DNA of 64,000 bases from the NCBI GenBank assembly GCA_964510525.1, contig CAZECE010000060.1, positions 19,118 to 83,117 on the forward strand. The letters are read 5' to 3'. The notes beneath the pieces were generated by a model. That model was not told where the DNA came from. It was given only the letters and a program-made list of their open reading frames with translations, and did no database searches. How positions within the stretch are numbered: the first letter of the stretch is position 1; every line of letters begins with the position of its first letter. This document shows, piece by piece, positions 35,614 through 44,494 of the stretch. The DNA is from CAZECE01 sp964510525. Lineage in GTDB: Bacteria; Pseudomonadota; Gammaproteobacteria; Pseudomonadales; JANQJO01. The position numbers and the translations under genes were made by a program.

Positions 35614-36846
35614 TCAATCATATTTGCTGCGGAATGTATCCGACAAATGATCCCATATCAAATCAGCGATTGCCAGTTTGCTTGATGGCGGAATTGAGGT
35701 TTCGCCCTGATCATCAATCAGTAAGACAGCGTTATGGTCGCTGTTGAACCCGAGGTGGTTGGATGATACGTCATTGGCGATGATGACATCCAGCTGTTTT
35801 CTCCGGCGCTTTTCTCTGGCATAAGCGCTGACTTGCTCTGTTTCAGCTGCAAAACCGACCATCAATTTTGGTTGGCATTTGTCTTTGACTGCAAGCAAGA
35901 TATCGGGGTTTTTTTGCAGCTGAAGAGCTAGGGTGTTTTGAGCCGGTTCTTTTTTGATTTTTTGTGCCGCTATCTGTGCGGGCGCAAAATCGCACACCGC
36001 AGCAACGCCGACAAAAATGTCGCAAGATTGACCGAACTCGATGGCGGTCGTGAGCATCTCTTCTGCTGTTGTGACGGCGTGCCTGGTAACGCCGCTTGGG
36101 GGGGGCAATTGAGTGGGGCCAGAGATTAAGTGTACGTTGGCTCCGCGTTGTGCTGCGGCTTGGGCTAGGGCATAACCCATTTTGCCAGAGCTTTTGTTGG
36201 TTATGAATCGTACTGGATCTAAAGGTTCTTGGGTGGGGCCGGCGGTGAGGGTGATGTTGAGTCCGGTTAAGTCGTTCGGCTTTCTGGTTGGATCGAGGGG
36301 CGCCTTTTGTGCTTCGAGAGACTTGATGCAGTGTTTTACCAGTTCGTCAGGTTCTGGCAGTCGGCCGGGCCCATTTTCACCGCAGGCTTGTTCGCCACTG
36401 GCAGGTGGAATAATATCGACGCCATCTGCTTCCAGCTGAGCAATATTTCTGCTTGTGCTCGGGTGTTGCCACATTTGTTGGTTCATAGCGGGAGCCATGA
36501 TCACGGGCGCGTTGGTGGCCAGATACACCGTGCTAATGAGATCGCTGGCTAAGCCTTGGGCGCATTTGGCCAGGGTGTTGGCGCTGGCAGGAGCAATCAG
36601 TATTAAATCTGGCCAACGAGCAAGTTCAATATGAGGCATGCCAAGCTCTGCAGCGGGGTCAAGCAGGTCTGTTGCGACCGGTTGCTGGCTCAAGGTTTGA
36701 AGCGTCAAAGGGGTGATGAATGATTGTGCGGCTTGAGTCATCATGCATCGCACATCCATGCCTTGTTTTTTGAATAACCGAACGAGTTCGGCTGATTTGT
36801 AAGCGGCTATGCCTCCTGAGATGGCTAAAAGAATCTTATAGGGCAT
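35614..36846 (-). CDS. coaBC: bifunctional phosphopantothenoylcysteine synthetase/decarboxylase
   Basis: A 410-residue fusion. The CoaC flavoprotein half (1-190) has ISGGIAAYKSAELVRL, the catalytic-loop motif APAMNQQMW and ASGEQACGENGPGRLPEP with its cysteine. The CoaB half (200-410) starts ITLTAGPTQEPLDPVRFITNKSSGKMGYALA. Together they perform two steps of coenzyme A synthesis. In pseudomonads dut lies between coaBC and algC; here only 63 non-coding bases separate them. Confidence 0.96.
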   Translation of the reverse strand: MPYKILLAISGGIAAYKSAELVRLFKKQGMDVRCMMTQAAQSFITPLTLQTLSQQPVATDLLDPAAELGMPHIELARWPDLILIAPASANTLAKCAQGLASDLISTVYLATNAPVIMAPAMNQQMWQHPSTSRNIAQLEADGVDIIPPASGEQACGENGPGRLPEPDELVKHCIKSLEAQKAPLDPTRKPNDLTGLNITLTAGPTQEPLDPVRFITNKSSGKMGYALAQAAAQRGANVHLISGPTQLPPPSGVTRHAVTTAEEMLTTAIEFGQSCDIFVGVAAVCDFAPAQIAAQKIKKEPAQNTLALQLQKNPDILLAVKDKCQPKLMVGFAAETEQVSAYAREKRRRKQLDVIIANDVSSNHLGFNSDHNAVLLIDDQGETSIPPSSKLAIADLIWDHLSDTFRSKYD

Positions 36847-36884
36847 GGTAGAGGGTCAGTGAGTGTGTCAGATGAGAAATTGAA

Positions 36885-36913
36885 TTAGACAAATGTGCTT
36901 AGGTTGGTAGAAT
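36885..36913 (+). promoter_or_regulatory. putative sigma-70 promoter for rpmB-rpmG
   Basis: TTAGAC (36885-36890) and TAGAAT (36908-36913) are spaced by 17 bases in the 201-bp gap between divergent coaBC and rpmB. This would leave a leader of about 125 bases before rpmB, long enough for regulation; I see no clear structure in it. Confidence 0.4.
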
Positions 36914-37047
36914 AGCACAGTTTTTTTACTAGAATTCACGGGTGTTGCTATATTATTTAGTCCTATCCAGTATTAAATATTTTTGTATTAAATATTAAAG
37001 TTGCTGCGTTTTTTTGAAAACTTGGAAGATCTTGTAAGGAAGTTACT

Positions 37048-37284
37048 ATGTCTCGGAAATGTTTGGTTACCAACAAGCGCCCTTTAAAAGGCAATCATGT
37101 ATCGCACGCGAACAACAAACGTAAGCGTCGTTTTTTACCTAACCTGGTTCAGCACAAGTTTTGGGTGGCCAGTGAGAAGCGTTTTGTGAAGTTAAGACTT
37201 TCGGCTAAAGGCCTGAGAATCGTTGATAAAAAAGGGATCGAAGCGGTTTTAAAAGACCTGCGAGCCCAAGGGCATGCCGTTTAA
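37048..37284 (+). CDS. rpmB: 50S ribosomal protein L28
   Basis: A 78-residue L28 with the usual MSRKCLVTNKRPLKGNHVSHANN opening region and KRRFLPNLVQHKFWV. It has a single cysteine, so it is the zinc-independent form. The ribosome site is AAGGAAG. It is followed by rpmG after 47 bases, the conserved order. Confidence 0.98.
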   Translation: MSRKCLVTNKRPLKGNHVSHANNKRKRRFLPNLVQHKFWVASEKRFVKLRLSAKGLRIVDKKGIEAVLKDLRAQGHAV

Positions 37285-37331
37285 GTTAAGGCATGCGGTT
37301 TATATTTTTAGTTAAATTTGAGGTTTGATAC

Positions 37332-37487
37332 ATGCGAGAGAAAGTCAGATTAAAGTCTCCACTGGGAACAGGTCACTGTTATTACACGACCAAAAATAAG
37401 CGTAATATGACAGGCAAAATGACCAAAAAGAAATACGACCCCATTGCTCGGCAGCACGCTGAGTACAAAGAAGTTAAGTTGAAGTAA
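37332..37487 (+). CDS. rpmG: 50S ribosomal protein L33
   Basis: A 51-residue basic protein: MREKVRLKSPLGTGHCYYTT, then KNKRNMTGKMTKKKYDP and a Lys-rich end. It has one cysteine and lacks the CxxC pairs of the zinc form. Short, but unmistakable from sequence and from its place after rpmB. Confidence 0.96.
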   Translation: MREKVRLKSPLGTGHCYYTTKNKRNMTGKMTKKKYDPIARQHAEYKEVKLK

Positions 37488-37513
37488 TACCTGCTTTATC
37501 CTTTTTTAGTTCT

Positions 37514-37555
37514 GTCATTAAGGCCTATGCATTAAGAGTGTAGCGCCTTAATGAC
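37514..37555. repeat. 11-bp inverted repeat between rpmG and the desaturase gene
   Basis: GTCATTAAGGC (37514-37524) and GCCTTAATGAC (37545-37555) are exact complements with a 20-base loop. The loop contains the desaturase stop codon (37525-37527). It sits between convergent genes, where a two-way terminator is expected, but neither side has a clear T-run after the stem. Function uncertain. Confidence 0.4.
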
Positions 37556-38724
37556 AATGAAAACTCTTCCAAGGCTTGAATGCCCGTCATTTCCGCTCTT
37601 CGGCACCATTCCGATAATTGTTCCGTCATCTCAGCTTTACTCATTGATGTTCTTTCCCAAATTTGTTGCAGCTGAATTTTGTATTGGTAAATCGTATCCA
37701 GAGATGGGTTTTGGTTGAGGATGGCCTCTAACGACAGCCTTGTTTTGGGGTCTAGAGTATGAGGAATTTTGCTTAACAGTGTTTTGGCTTTGTTTAACAC
37801 GGCTCGACCGTTCGCATCCGCAGTGGTTTTGGCTTGAGCCACCATTGGGCTGACCACGGTCTTGCGATAAAGAGCCATGACTTGGAATCGGTTATGAATG
37901 ACGGCTTTTAATGTGTCAAAGTCTATTTCGTATTTGTTAGGGTCTAATACGGCTTTGGGTGGGGTGCGGTTCACGTTGGCCAGTTTTAATAGACTCAGCA
38001 GTTTGATGTAAAACCAACCGGCGTCAAACTCCCATTTTTTACAGGCCAGTTTGGCTGAGTTTGGGTAGGTGTGGTGATTGTTATGCAGCTCTTCACCGCC
38101 GATTAATATGCCCCAGGGTACGATGTTGCGGGAAGCATCTTTGACTTCGTAGTTTCGATAGCCCCAGTAATGGCCAATACCGTTGATAACGCCTGCGGCT
38201 AACAAGGGAATCCAGATCATTTGTATCGCCCAAATGGTGAGCCCAATAGGCCCCCATAGGCACAGGTTGATGAGCAGCATCAAGCTGACACCCCATTTGT
38301 CGTGCTTTGAATAAAGGTTTTTTTCGATCCAGTCATTGGGGGTGCCTTGGCCAAACTGAGCAAGGGTTGCTTCGTTTTGGGCTTCGGCTTGATAAAGCTC
38401 AGCACCCTCTCTGAGTACTTTTCTCAGACCCAGTACCTGTGGACTATGAGGGTCATCGGGGGTTTCGCATTTCGCGTGGTGCTTGCGGTGGATGGCGGTC
38501 CAGTGCCGGGTCACCATGCCCGTGGTCAGCCACAACCAAAAGCGGAAAAAGTGCTGAACAAGAGGGTGTAAATTCAGGGCTCGGTGAGCTGAGAATCGAT
38601 GAAGATAGACGGTAACGGCAATAATGGTGATGTGTGTTAAAAGCAGGGTGTACCCAATGACGCCCAGTACGCTGAACGAGAAGTCTTGATGCAAAAAAAA
38701 GGCGTGTTCTAATAATGAAAGCAT
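37525..38724 (-). CDS. membrane fatty-acid (acyl-CoA) delta-9-type desaturase
   Basis: A 399-residue di-iron membrane desaturase that introduces a double bond in acyl chains. The three histidine boxes are HRFSAH, HRKHH (IHRKHHAKCETPDDPHS) and HNNHH (EELHNNHHTYPN). Hydrophobic segments flank them (LGVIGYTLLLTHITIIAVTVYL, IWAIQMIWIPLLAAG). The frame is open to 38835, but that would overlap divergent mutM; ATG 38724 (MLSLLEHAFF) with an AGG ribosome site is preferred. A charged C-terminal tail of about 140 residues follows the last box. Confidence 0.92.
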   Translation of the reverse strand: MLSLLEHAFFLHQDFSFSVLGVIGYTLLLTHITIIAVTVYLHRFSAHRALNLHPLVQHFFRFWLWLTTGMVTRHWTAIHRKHHAKCETPDDPHSPQVLGLRKVLREGAELYQAEAQNEATLAQFGQGTPNDWIEKNLYSKHDKWGVSLMLLINLCLWGPIGLTIWAIQMIWIPLLAAGVINGIGHYWGYRNYEVKDASRNIVPWGILIGGEELHNNHHTYPNSAKLACKKWEFDAGWFYIKLLSLLKLANVNRTPPKAVLDPNKYEIDFDTLKAVIHNRFQVMALYRKTVVSPMVAQAKTTADANGRAVLNKAKTLLSKIPHTLDPKTRLSLEAILNQNPSLDTIYQYKIQLQQIWERTSMSKAEMTEQLSEWCRRAEMTGIQALEEFSLSLRRYTLNA

Positions 38725-38794
38725 TCTAAAAACCTGAGTTGAAAGCTGATATCCTAATAATGCTTTAAGTCTACCCGAAAATGGAAGCCCTGCC

Positions 38795-39610
38795 ATGCCT
38801 GAGCTGCCAGAAGTTGAAACCACAGGTAATGGCATCAGGCCCTATGTGGAACAACAGATCATCATTCAACTTGAGGTTCGTGAGCCTCGGTTGCGCTGGC
38901 CTGTGCCGCCGGAGCTCCCTAAATTAGTCGCTAATAAGCCGGTTCTGAGCCTTAAGAGACGAGGCAAGTATTTGTTGTTCGAATTTGAGCGCGGCGTCTT
39001 GCTGGTGCACCTTGGGATGTCGGGTTCTTTGCGGGTCGTGGAATGCGCTGAAGAGCCTTTGCGTAAACACGATCATGTAATTTGGCAGTTTCAGAGCCAC
39101 CAGTTGAGGTTTCATGATCCCAGGCGTTTTGGCTGTGTGTTGTGGACGCAAGCACCCGTTAATCAGCACCCTTTATTATCTGGGTTGGGACCAGAGCCTC
39201 TGACGGCCGATTTTTCTGCAGAATACTTATATGCGATCGCCAAAAAGCGGAAAGTTGCGATTAAGTCTTTGATTATGAATAGTAAAGTGGTGGTGGGGGT
39301 AGGCAATATCTACGCCTGTGAGGCATTATTCAAGGCAGGCATTTCACCGAAAAGAACGGCCAATCGAGTCAGTTTGGCTCGTATCGAGCGATTAGTGGCC
39401 GCAATTAAAGAGGTGTTGCAACAAGCCATTCAAGCGGGAGGGACCACGTTACGGGATTTTGTGAACGGATTTGATCAGCCAGGGTATTTTAAACAACAAT
39501 TGTCGGTTTATGGGCGAGCTGATAAACCCTGTGTGTCTTGTGCAGAGCCACTCACAGAAATTCGTTTGCAGCAGCGCTCAACGGTGTTTTGCCATCGTTG
39601 CCAGCGTTAA
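38795..39610 (+). CDS. mutM: formamidopyrimidine-DNA glycosylase
   Basis: A 271-residue base-excision repair enzyme that removes 8-oxoguanine and ring-opened purines. The catalytic N-terminal proline and glutamate are in MPELPEVETTGNGI, the helix-two-turn-helix has VVVGVGNIYACEALF, and the C-terminal zinc finger is CVSCAEP..CHRCQR. It is divergent from the desaturase gene with a 70-base gap. Confidence 0.97.
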   Translation: MPELPEVETTGNGIRPYVEQQIIIQLEVREPRLRWPVPPELPKLVANKPVLSLKRRGKYLLFEFERGVLLVHLGMSGSLRVVECAEEPLRKHDHVIWQFQSHQLRFHDPRRFGCVLWTQAPVNQHPLLSGLGPEPLTADFSAEYLYAIAKKRKVAIKSLIMNSKVVVGVGNIYACEALFKAGISPKRTANRVSLARIERLVAAIKEVLQQAIQAGGTTLRDFVNGFDQPGYFKQQLSVYGRADKPCVSCAEPLTEIRLQQRSTVFCHRCQR

Positions 39611-39777
39611 AAAAGGGAGGTAATTCCTTGCATCAACGTTGAACATAAACTCTTGAACATAAAAAGTATCGATGTGTTAACAAAAGGTTGCTAAAAATCG
39701 ATTCACTTATGCGGATAATGTCTGTTTTATTATTATACTGATTAGTGATAAGACTCAAATGGGTGAGGAAGGATAAG

Positions 39778-40098
39778 ATGTTAAAGCAACTAAAAGCCAC
39801 TGTGATAGTGATGAGCCTGATAACAGCTGCCAGTTGGTCTGGTGTCACTATGGCATCAACTGTTGAAGAGCGTCCCACTGGGGTGGCTATGGCAGCAGAT
39901 GCTATTTTAGTACGTCCAACCATGACGTTGGGTTTATTGGCGGGTACTGCGGTCTATGTGGTGTCTTTGCCAATTTCTCTATTAGGGGGCAATGCCGATG
40001 AGGCGGGTAAGAAACTGGTGGTGTCGCCTTTTAAAGCAACCTTCCTGCGGTGTTTAGGTTGCACGAAGAAACACGTGCCAGAAGCCGAATACTACTGA
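39778..40098 (+). CDS. small exported protein, unknown function
   Basis: A 106-residue protein starting at ATG 39778, set by the ribosome site GGAAGGA; the open frame extends upstream without such a site. A signal peptide (VIVMSLITAASWSGVTMAS) is followed by ADAILVRPTMTLGLLAGTAVYVVSLPISLLGGNADEAGKKLV, with a second hydrophobic stretch, and LRCLGC near the end. Similar small proteins are found in pseudomonads with no settled function. It stands alone between mutM and ggt. Confidence 0.7.
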   Translation: MLKQLKATVIVMSLITAASWSGVTMASTVEERPTGVAMAADAILVRPTMTLGLLAGTAVYVVSLPISLLGGNADEAGKKLVVSPFKATFLRCLGCTKKHVPEAEYY

Positions 40099-40117
40099 GT
40101 TTTTAATACGTCTGCTC

Positions 40118-41956
40118 TTACAAAGTATCCGCTTGCCCAATGCCCCTTGGGTCGCTGGCTGCGGTGATTTCGCCGTTGCTTAGATCCCAGTGAATGGCGT
40201 GCATGTTGCCATAGCGTCGATTGATGTTTTTTAATTCGTGCCCCAACTTGTTAAGCTGCTCTTTTTCCGCCTCCGTGAAGGTGTCGGGTTCGTGCTGAAT
40301 CTGGTCTGGAAAAAATTGGTGATGAAAGCGTTTGCGGCTGACCCAGTCTGAAACGGGTTTATTGGAAGTGGCTTCCAAAATACCTAAAAGCACCATGGTA
40401 ATGATGCGACTGCCACCGGGTGTGCCTAGGATACTGATGCTGTGCTCATTTTCAATGAAAGTAGGGCTCATGCTCGAAAGCGGGCGTTTGCCGGGAGCAA
40501 TGGCATTGGCGCCAGAGCCAATCAAGCCGTAGGCATTGGGCGAACCCGGCGCTGCATCAAAGTCATCCATTTCATCATTCAGAAGTACCCCGGTTTTGCC
40601 TGCGACAAAACCGGAACCAAAAGGCAGATTAATACTGAGCGTTGCGGAAACTCGATTGCCTTCACGGTCTAATACGGAAAAATGCGTGGTGTGCAGGCCT
40701 TTGGTGGGCTGAGCATTCAAGTGTTCCTGTTCTTCTGAGGTCAGTAATGTGGTGCTGGGTGTGCTTTTATTTTGATTAAAGGACGCCATTTGTTTTTTTG
40801 AAAACACAGTGTTGAGTAAACGGTCTTTAGGGATCAAAACAAAATCTTCATCCCCCAACCAAAGGCTGCGAGTACGGTAAGCGCGACGCATCACTTCAGC
40901 AATGAGATGCACCTGTTCTACAGCGTCCATTGATTCAAGATCAAAGGCTTCGAGCATGTTCAGCATCTGCACCAATAAAATGCCGCCAGAGGAGGGGGGC
41001 GAGGCTGAGACAATGGTATTACCTTTGTACTGGCCGACAATGGGGGCACGCTCAATGACTTGATAGGCTTCGAGATCAAAGGGTTCCCAAATGCCGCCCG
41101 CGGCTTGAACGCTGCGAATCAGCTCCTTGGCGACAGGCCCTGAGTAAAATCCCGCATGGCCTTTTTTGGCAAGGAAGCGCAAGGTTTTTGCTAGGTTTCT
41201 TTGAACGATGGTGTCATTTAGTTGGGGCGGTTGGTTATCTTTCAGAAAAATGGCGCGTGTTTCAGGGTAACGCTGCATAACTTCAAGACGATACTGAAGT
41301 AAGCGCAAATAGACACGATCAACTGGGAAACCGTTTTTTGCCAATTCAATTGCTGGTTTCAACGTTTCTTTGAGTGGTAAGTTGCCGTAGTGTTCAGCGA
41401 GATGGACAAGTGCAGCAGGCTGTCCGGGAATGCCCGCTGATGTTGCGCCGTTAATGGCTTGATCACGAATCACGGTTTGGGTGTCCGGGTCTAAATACAG
41501 CGTTGGCGTTGCCGCCATTGGGGCTTTTTCGCGAGCATCCACCATCACGGTTTTTTTATCTTTGGCAGTGTGCAGCAGCCAAAAACCACCGCCACCGAGG
41601 CCGGCACTGTAGGGTTCGACAACGCCTAATACCGCGGCGACAGTAATGGCGGCATCAAAAGCGTTACCGCCTTGCTTTAAGGTATCAAGACCAGCCTGAG
41701 TAGCCAGAGGGTGAGCACTGGCAATAGCGGCTTGATTGGGTTTGGGGGCAGGCTGAGTGGCAAGAGGTTCTATTGAAGAGGCGGTTGCATAAGCCGATTG
41801 GGAGAAAAATACGAACGAAAAGGCACAGAAAAATCCGGCCGTGGCGCCGCTAGTTGATGGTGATCGAAGGGATCGTATTGGTAAGCGTTTTTTTGGCTGT
41901 GAGGTGATGGTATTTCGTGAGCAGCTCTTCTTGAGTTTCAGAGTGATTGGGGTCAA
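40118..41956 (-). CDS. ggt: gamma-glutamyltransferase
   Basis: A periplasmic N-terminal-nucleophile hydrolase that cleaves gamma-glutamyl bonds (glutathione) and self-processes before the threonine in GLHTTHFSVLD. Other landmarks are GGNAFDAAIT, SAGLGGGGFWLL, GVLLNDEMDDFD and RPLSSMSPTFI. The export signal is GFFCAFSFVFFSQSAYA. The start is unresolved: no ATG, GTG or TTG lies between the end of the ferredoxin gene and the signal peptide. The frame is open up to 42094; TTG at 41956 is my tentative choice and would overlap the ferredoxin gene by 107 bases. Confidence 0.85.
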   Translation of the reverse strand: MTPITLKLKKSCSRNTITSQPKKRLPIRSLRSPSTSGATAGFFCAFSFVFFSQSAYATASSIEPLATQPAPKPNQAAIASAHPLATQAGLDTLKQGGNAFDAAITVAAVLGVVEPYSAGLGGGGFWLLHTAKDKKTVMVDAREKAPMAATPTLYLDPDTQTVIRDQAINGATSAGIPGQPAALVHLAEHYGNLPLKETLKPAIELAKNGFPVDRVYLRLLQYRLEVMQRYPETRAIFLKDNQPPQLNDTIVQRNLAKTLRFLAKKGHAGFYSGPVAKELIRSVQAAGGIWEPFDLEAYQVIERAPIVGQYKGNTIVSASPPSSGGILLVQMLNMLEAFDLESMDAVEQVHLIAEVMRRAYRTRSLWLGDEDFVLIPKDRLLNTVFSKKQMASFNQNKSTPSTTLLTSEEQEHLNAQPTKGLHTTHFSVLDREGNRVSATLSINLPFGSGFVAGKTGVLLNDEMDDFDAAPGSPNAYGLIGSGANAIAPGKRPLSSMSPTFIENEHSISILGTPGGSRIITMVLLGILEATSNKPVSDWVSRKRFHHQFFPDQIQHEPDTFTEAEKEQLNKLGHELKNINRRYGNMHAIHWDLSNGEITAASDPRGIGQADTL

Positions 41957-42137
41957 GCGGGATGCAATCAACTGGGCAAACGCCCTGACATTGAGGCACA
42001 TCAAAATGGCCAACGCACTCAGTGCAAAGAGTTGGGTCGATTTCATAAATCTCAGGCCCTTGGTAAATGGCTTCATTGGGACAAACTGGCTCACAAACGT
42101 CGCAGTTTATACATTCATCAGTGATAATTAAAGCCAT
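41850..42137 (-). CDS. 2[4Fe-4S] ferredoxin (YfhL family)
   Basis: A 95-residue ferredoxin with two cluster motifs, CINCDVCEPVCPNEA and CTECVGHFDVPQCQGVCPVDC, the second with the family's characteristic loop between cysteines. It carries electrons at low potential in the cytoplasm. The C-terminus (AKKTLTNTIPSITIN) runs about a dozen residues past the usual end and overlaps the reading frame of ggt, suggesting stop-codon loss or a local rearrangement. Confidence 0.93.
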   Translation of the reverse strand: MALIITDECINCDVCEPVCPNEAIYQGPEIYEIDPTLCTECVGHFDVPQCQGVCPVDCIPLDPNHSETQEELLTKYHHLTAKKTLTNTIPSITIN

Positions 42138-42230
42138 CTTAAAGCCATGTTAAAGACAGTGCCGAAGTGGGTATTATTTTCTGGTCGAATCAATATATGG
42201 TTAGAATTTTAGCACAGAGAGGCGGCTGAG

Positions 42231-42854
42231 TTAGGATGGCGTCATCAAAGAAAGTAAATTCAGGCTAACATCACCAATGGTTTTTTCTTTTTCCAAATGC
42301 CATGCCGGATTCAAATGCCATGCCGGATTGAAGGAAAGAGGGGCGCTTGAGGTTTTGGCGGCTTCAAGATAAACCCGTCCTTTGGAACTTAGCCATGAGT
42401 GCTGGTGAATCAAGTCCAGTATGGATGGGCTCAGGTTGGGTTGGTTGAACGGTGGATCTAAAAAAATGAGATCGAATGAGTCAGATGGTTGTGTGTTGAG
42501 CCATTGAATAGCGGATGCTTGGAGGACTTGAGCGCGTTCTTTCAACAGCTCGGTTTCAGAAAGCGATAAGGCTTTTGCCAGATTTAGCTCGGCGAGATTT
42601 TTGTTGAGTTGGTTAAAGGCGTGTTTGTCTGACTCGATCCAAGTGACATGCGCTGCTCCACGAGAAAGTGCTTCCAACCCCAAAGCGCCAGATCCGGCAA
42701 AAGCATCCAGACAGCGGGCGCCAGGCAAATAAGGCGCTAACCAGTTAAATAGGGTTTCTCGAACGCGATTGCTGGTGGGCCTTAGATCGGGGCGGTCGAT
42801 GACTTTTACTTTACGCCCTCTGAGTTGCCCGCCAATGATTCGTATGTCAGCCAT
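42231..42854 (-). CDS. rsmD: 16S rRNA m2G966 methyltransferase
   Basis: A 207-residue RsmD: RIIGGQLRGRKVKV, RPTSNRVRETLFNWL, CLDAFAGSGALGLEALSRGA (SAM loop) and the catalytic DLIFLDPPFN. A perfect 18-base tandem duplication (42294-42329) repeats PAWHLN in the C-terminal part. It starts directly at the end of the M16 gene, so the two are cotranscribed. Confidence 0.95.
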   Translation of the reverse strand: MADIRIIGGQLRGRKVKVIDRPDLRPTSNRVRETLFNWLAPYLPGARCLDAFAGSGALGLEALSRGAAHVTWIESDKHAFNQLNKNLAELNLAKALSLSETELLKERAQVLQASAIQWLNTQPSDSFDLIFLDPPFNQPNLSPSILDLIHQHSWLSSKGRVYLEAAKTSSAPLSFNPAWHLNPAWHLEKEKTIGDVSLNLLSLMTPS

Positions 42855-44450
42855 TTATTCTGGTTTTTCAGGGCCCAGTGTAATGATCAGCCAGCTAGTC
42901 GTTCCGTCATGGTTCTCTGCAGGGTTAAAACGTTTTTGCCAAGCATTTTTCACGGTATCCAAACGGGTATCTGACACATCAAGCAAAAATCGAGTGAGCC
43001 TTTCCAAAGGCATCTGATAGAACCCCATGTTGCCAATAAATCCCAACTGACTGGCGTTGCTGGCCAACAGCATGGGATGGCCATTGATGATGTTAGTTTT
43101 GACATCAAGCAGTTGTTTTTCAGTAGGCCCTTCGGCGATGAATGCGTTGAGTGTGTCTAGGCTGACCGTTAACGCATTGGTGGCCTGATCGTTTTCTGTT
43201 TTGAGATCCAACCAAAAGGGTCCTAGTTGTTGCATCCCGACGAAGGTGCTGTAAACACTATATGCCAGCCCTCGATCTTGTCGAATCGCTTGGTTCAACA
43301 GGGAGGCAAAGCCGCTGCCACCCAATATTTCATTGCCAACATAAAACGGAACGTAGTCTTCAACAGTGCGCTTGAGGCCGAGCTGGGCCACACGAATGTG
43401 GGTTTGTTGACTGGGGTAATCGATGTGATGGTGCGAACCCGTTACCGGTTTCGGTTCTGGTAAAGTAGGAGCTTTTGTACCAGTTTTGAGTGAGTCTAAT
43501 AAGGTATTGGCAATGTTCTGGGCGCGTTTAGGTTCAAGGGCACCAACGATGGCCACAGTAGCATTAGCCGACACATAAAACGTTTCGTAAAACGATTGGA
43601 TATCAGTCTGCTCTATGGATTCTAAGCCCTCAACAGTGCCTTCGGTGGGAGAGCCGTAGGGATGTTCTGGAAATAAGTGTTGCCACATGGCTTTGTTGAC
43701 CAAGGCACCAGGGTTTTGTTGTTGGTACTCCAAATAACGCAGCATTTGAGCTTTGATTCGGTCTATGGAATCTTGCGGGAAGGTTGGCCGGCTGATCAAT
43801 TGTTCGGTAAGTGCTAAGGCGGCATCTTCGTATTGATTCAACTTTAAGGTGCGCAATGAAATCACGGCCATATCACGATGAGCGCTGGCACTGAATTGCG
43901 CTCCGATACTTTCAAACCGTTCGGCAATAGCCTCAACATCCAGCTCTTGCGTGCCTTCGTCGAACAGGGCGGCAGAGAGTTGCGCGAGCCCCGGTAAATC
44001 GCCATCCCGGGCGCTGCCGGCATTAAATATGAGGCGGATATCGACCATCGGGAGGTTCGGTGAGGGGACAAAATAAATGGGAGCGCCTGAGCTGTGTTGC
44101 CATTGTTGCACATCTAAAGACAGTAATTCGGGGTCTTTAAACGGCGTGTTTTTAAGAAGCGTCAGTAGCGTGTTTTCATCTGTTTTTTGGTAGCCTGTTT
44201 TTGGCTTTGCTTCTGGGGCGGTTTTTGCTTCTGGGGCGGTTTCTGCTTCTGGGATGGTTTCTGGTATTGTTTTTGTGGTGGCCTCTGGGCTGGAGGTGCT
44301 TTTGGGCGATAAGGCTTTTTCTAACGCATCAAAATCCCCGGTCTGAGATAAGATGGCAATTAAAATGGCGACGACAATGATGATGATGTTGAGGGTTTTA
44401 CGATTAAAACGGCTGGGTATAGGAAAACTCGAAGACGTTTTTCGGCTCAT
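42855..44450 (-). CDS. M16-family protein without zinc site
   Basis: A 531-residue protein with an N-terminal membrane anchor (TLNIIIIVVAILIAILSQTG), a Pro/Glu/Ala/Lys linker made of 18-base repeats (44206-44259), and two M16 halves (VDIRLIFNAGSARDGDLPGLAQL.., then GGSGFASLLNQAIRQDRGLAYSVYS). Where active M16 peptidases have HxxEH, the sequence reads LAQLSAALFDEG, so metal binding and proteolysis are unlikely. Such proteins usually pair with a zinc-bearing M16 protein encoded next door; here the upstream gene is metF. Its arginine-tyrosine segment (RGLAYSVYS) is kept. Confidence 0.85.
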   Translation of the reverse strand: MSRKTSSSFPIPSRFNRKTLNIIIIVVAILIAILSQTGDFDALEKALSPKSTSSPEATTKTIPETIPEAETAPEAKTAPEAKPKTGYQKTDENTLLTLLKNTPFKDPELLSLDVQQWQHSSGAPIYFVPSPNLPMVDIRLIFNAGSARDGDLPGLAQLSAALFDEGTQELDVEAIAERFESIGAQFSASAHRDMAVISLRTLKLNQYEDAALALTEQLISRPTFPQDSIDRIKAQMLRYLEYQQQNPGALVNKAMWQHLFPEHPYGSPTEGTVEGLESIEQTDIQSFYETFYVSANATVAIVGALEPKRAQNIANTLLDSLKTGTKAPTLPEPKPVTGSHHHIDYPSQQTHIRVAQLGLKRTVEDYVPFYVGNEILGGSGFASLLNQAIRQDRGLAYSVYSTFVGMQQLGPFWLDLKTENDQATNALTVSLDTLNAFIAEGPTEKQLLDVKTNIINGHPMLLASNASQLGFIGNMGFYQMPLERLTRFLLDVSDTRLDTVKNAWQKRFNPAENHDGTTSWLIITLGPEKPE

Positions 44451-44494
44451 GGGCGACTAACCTTGCAAGGGGTTAAAAGGGAATGGTGCAAGTG

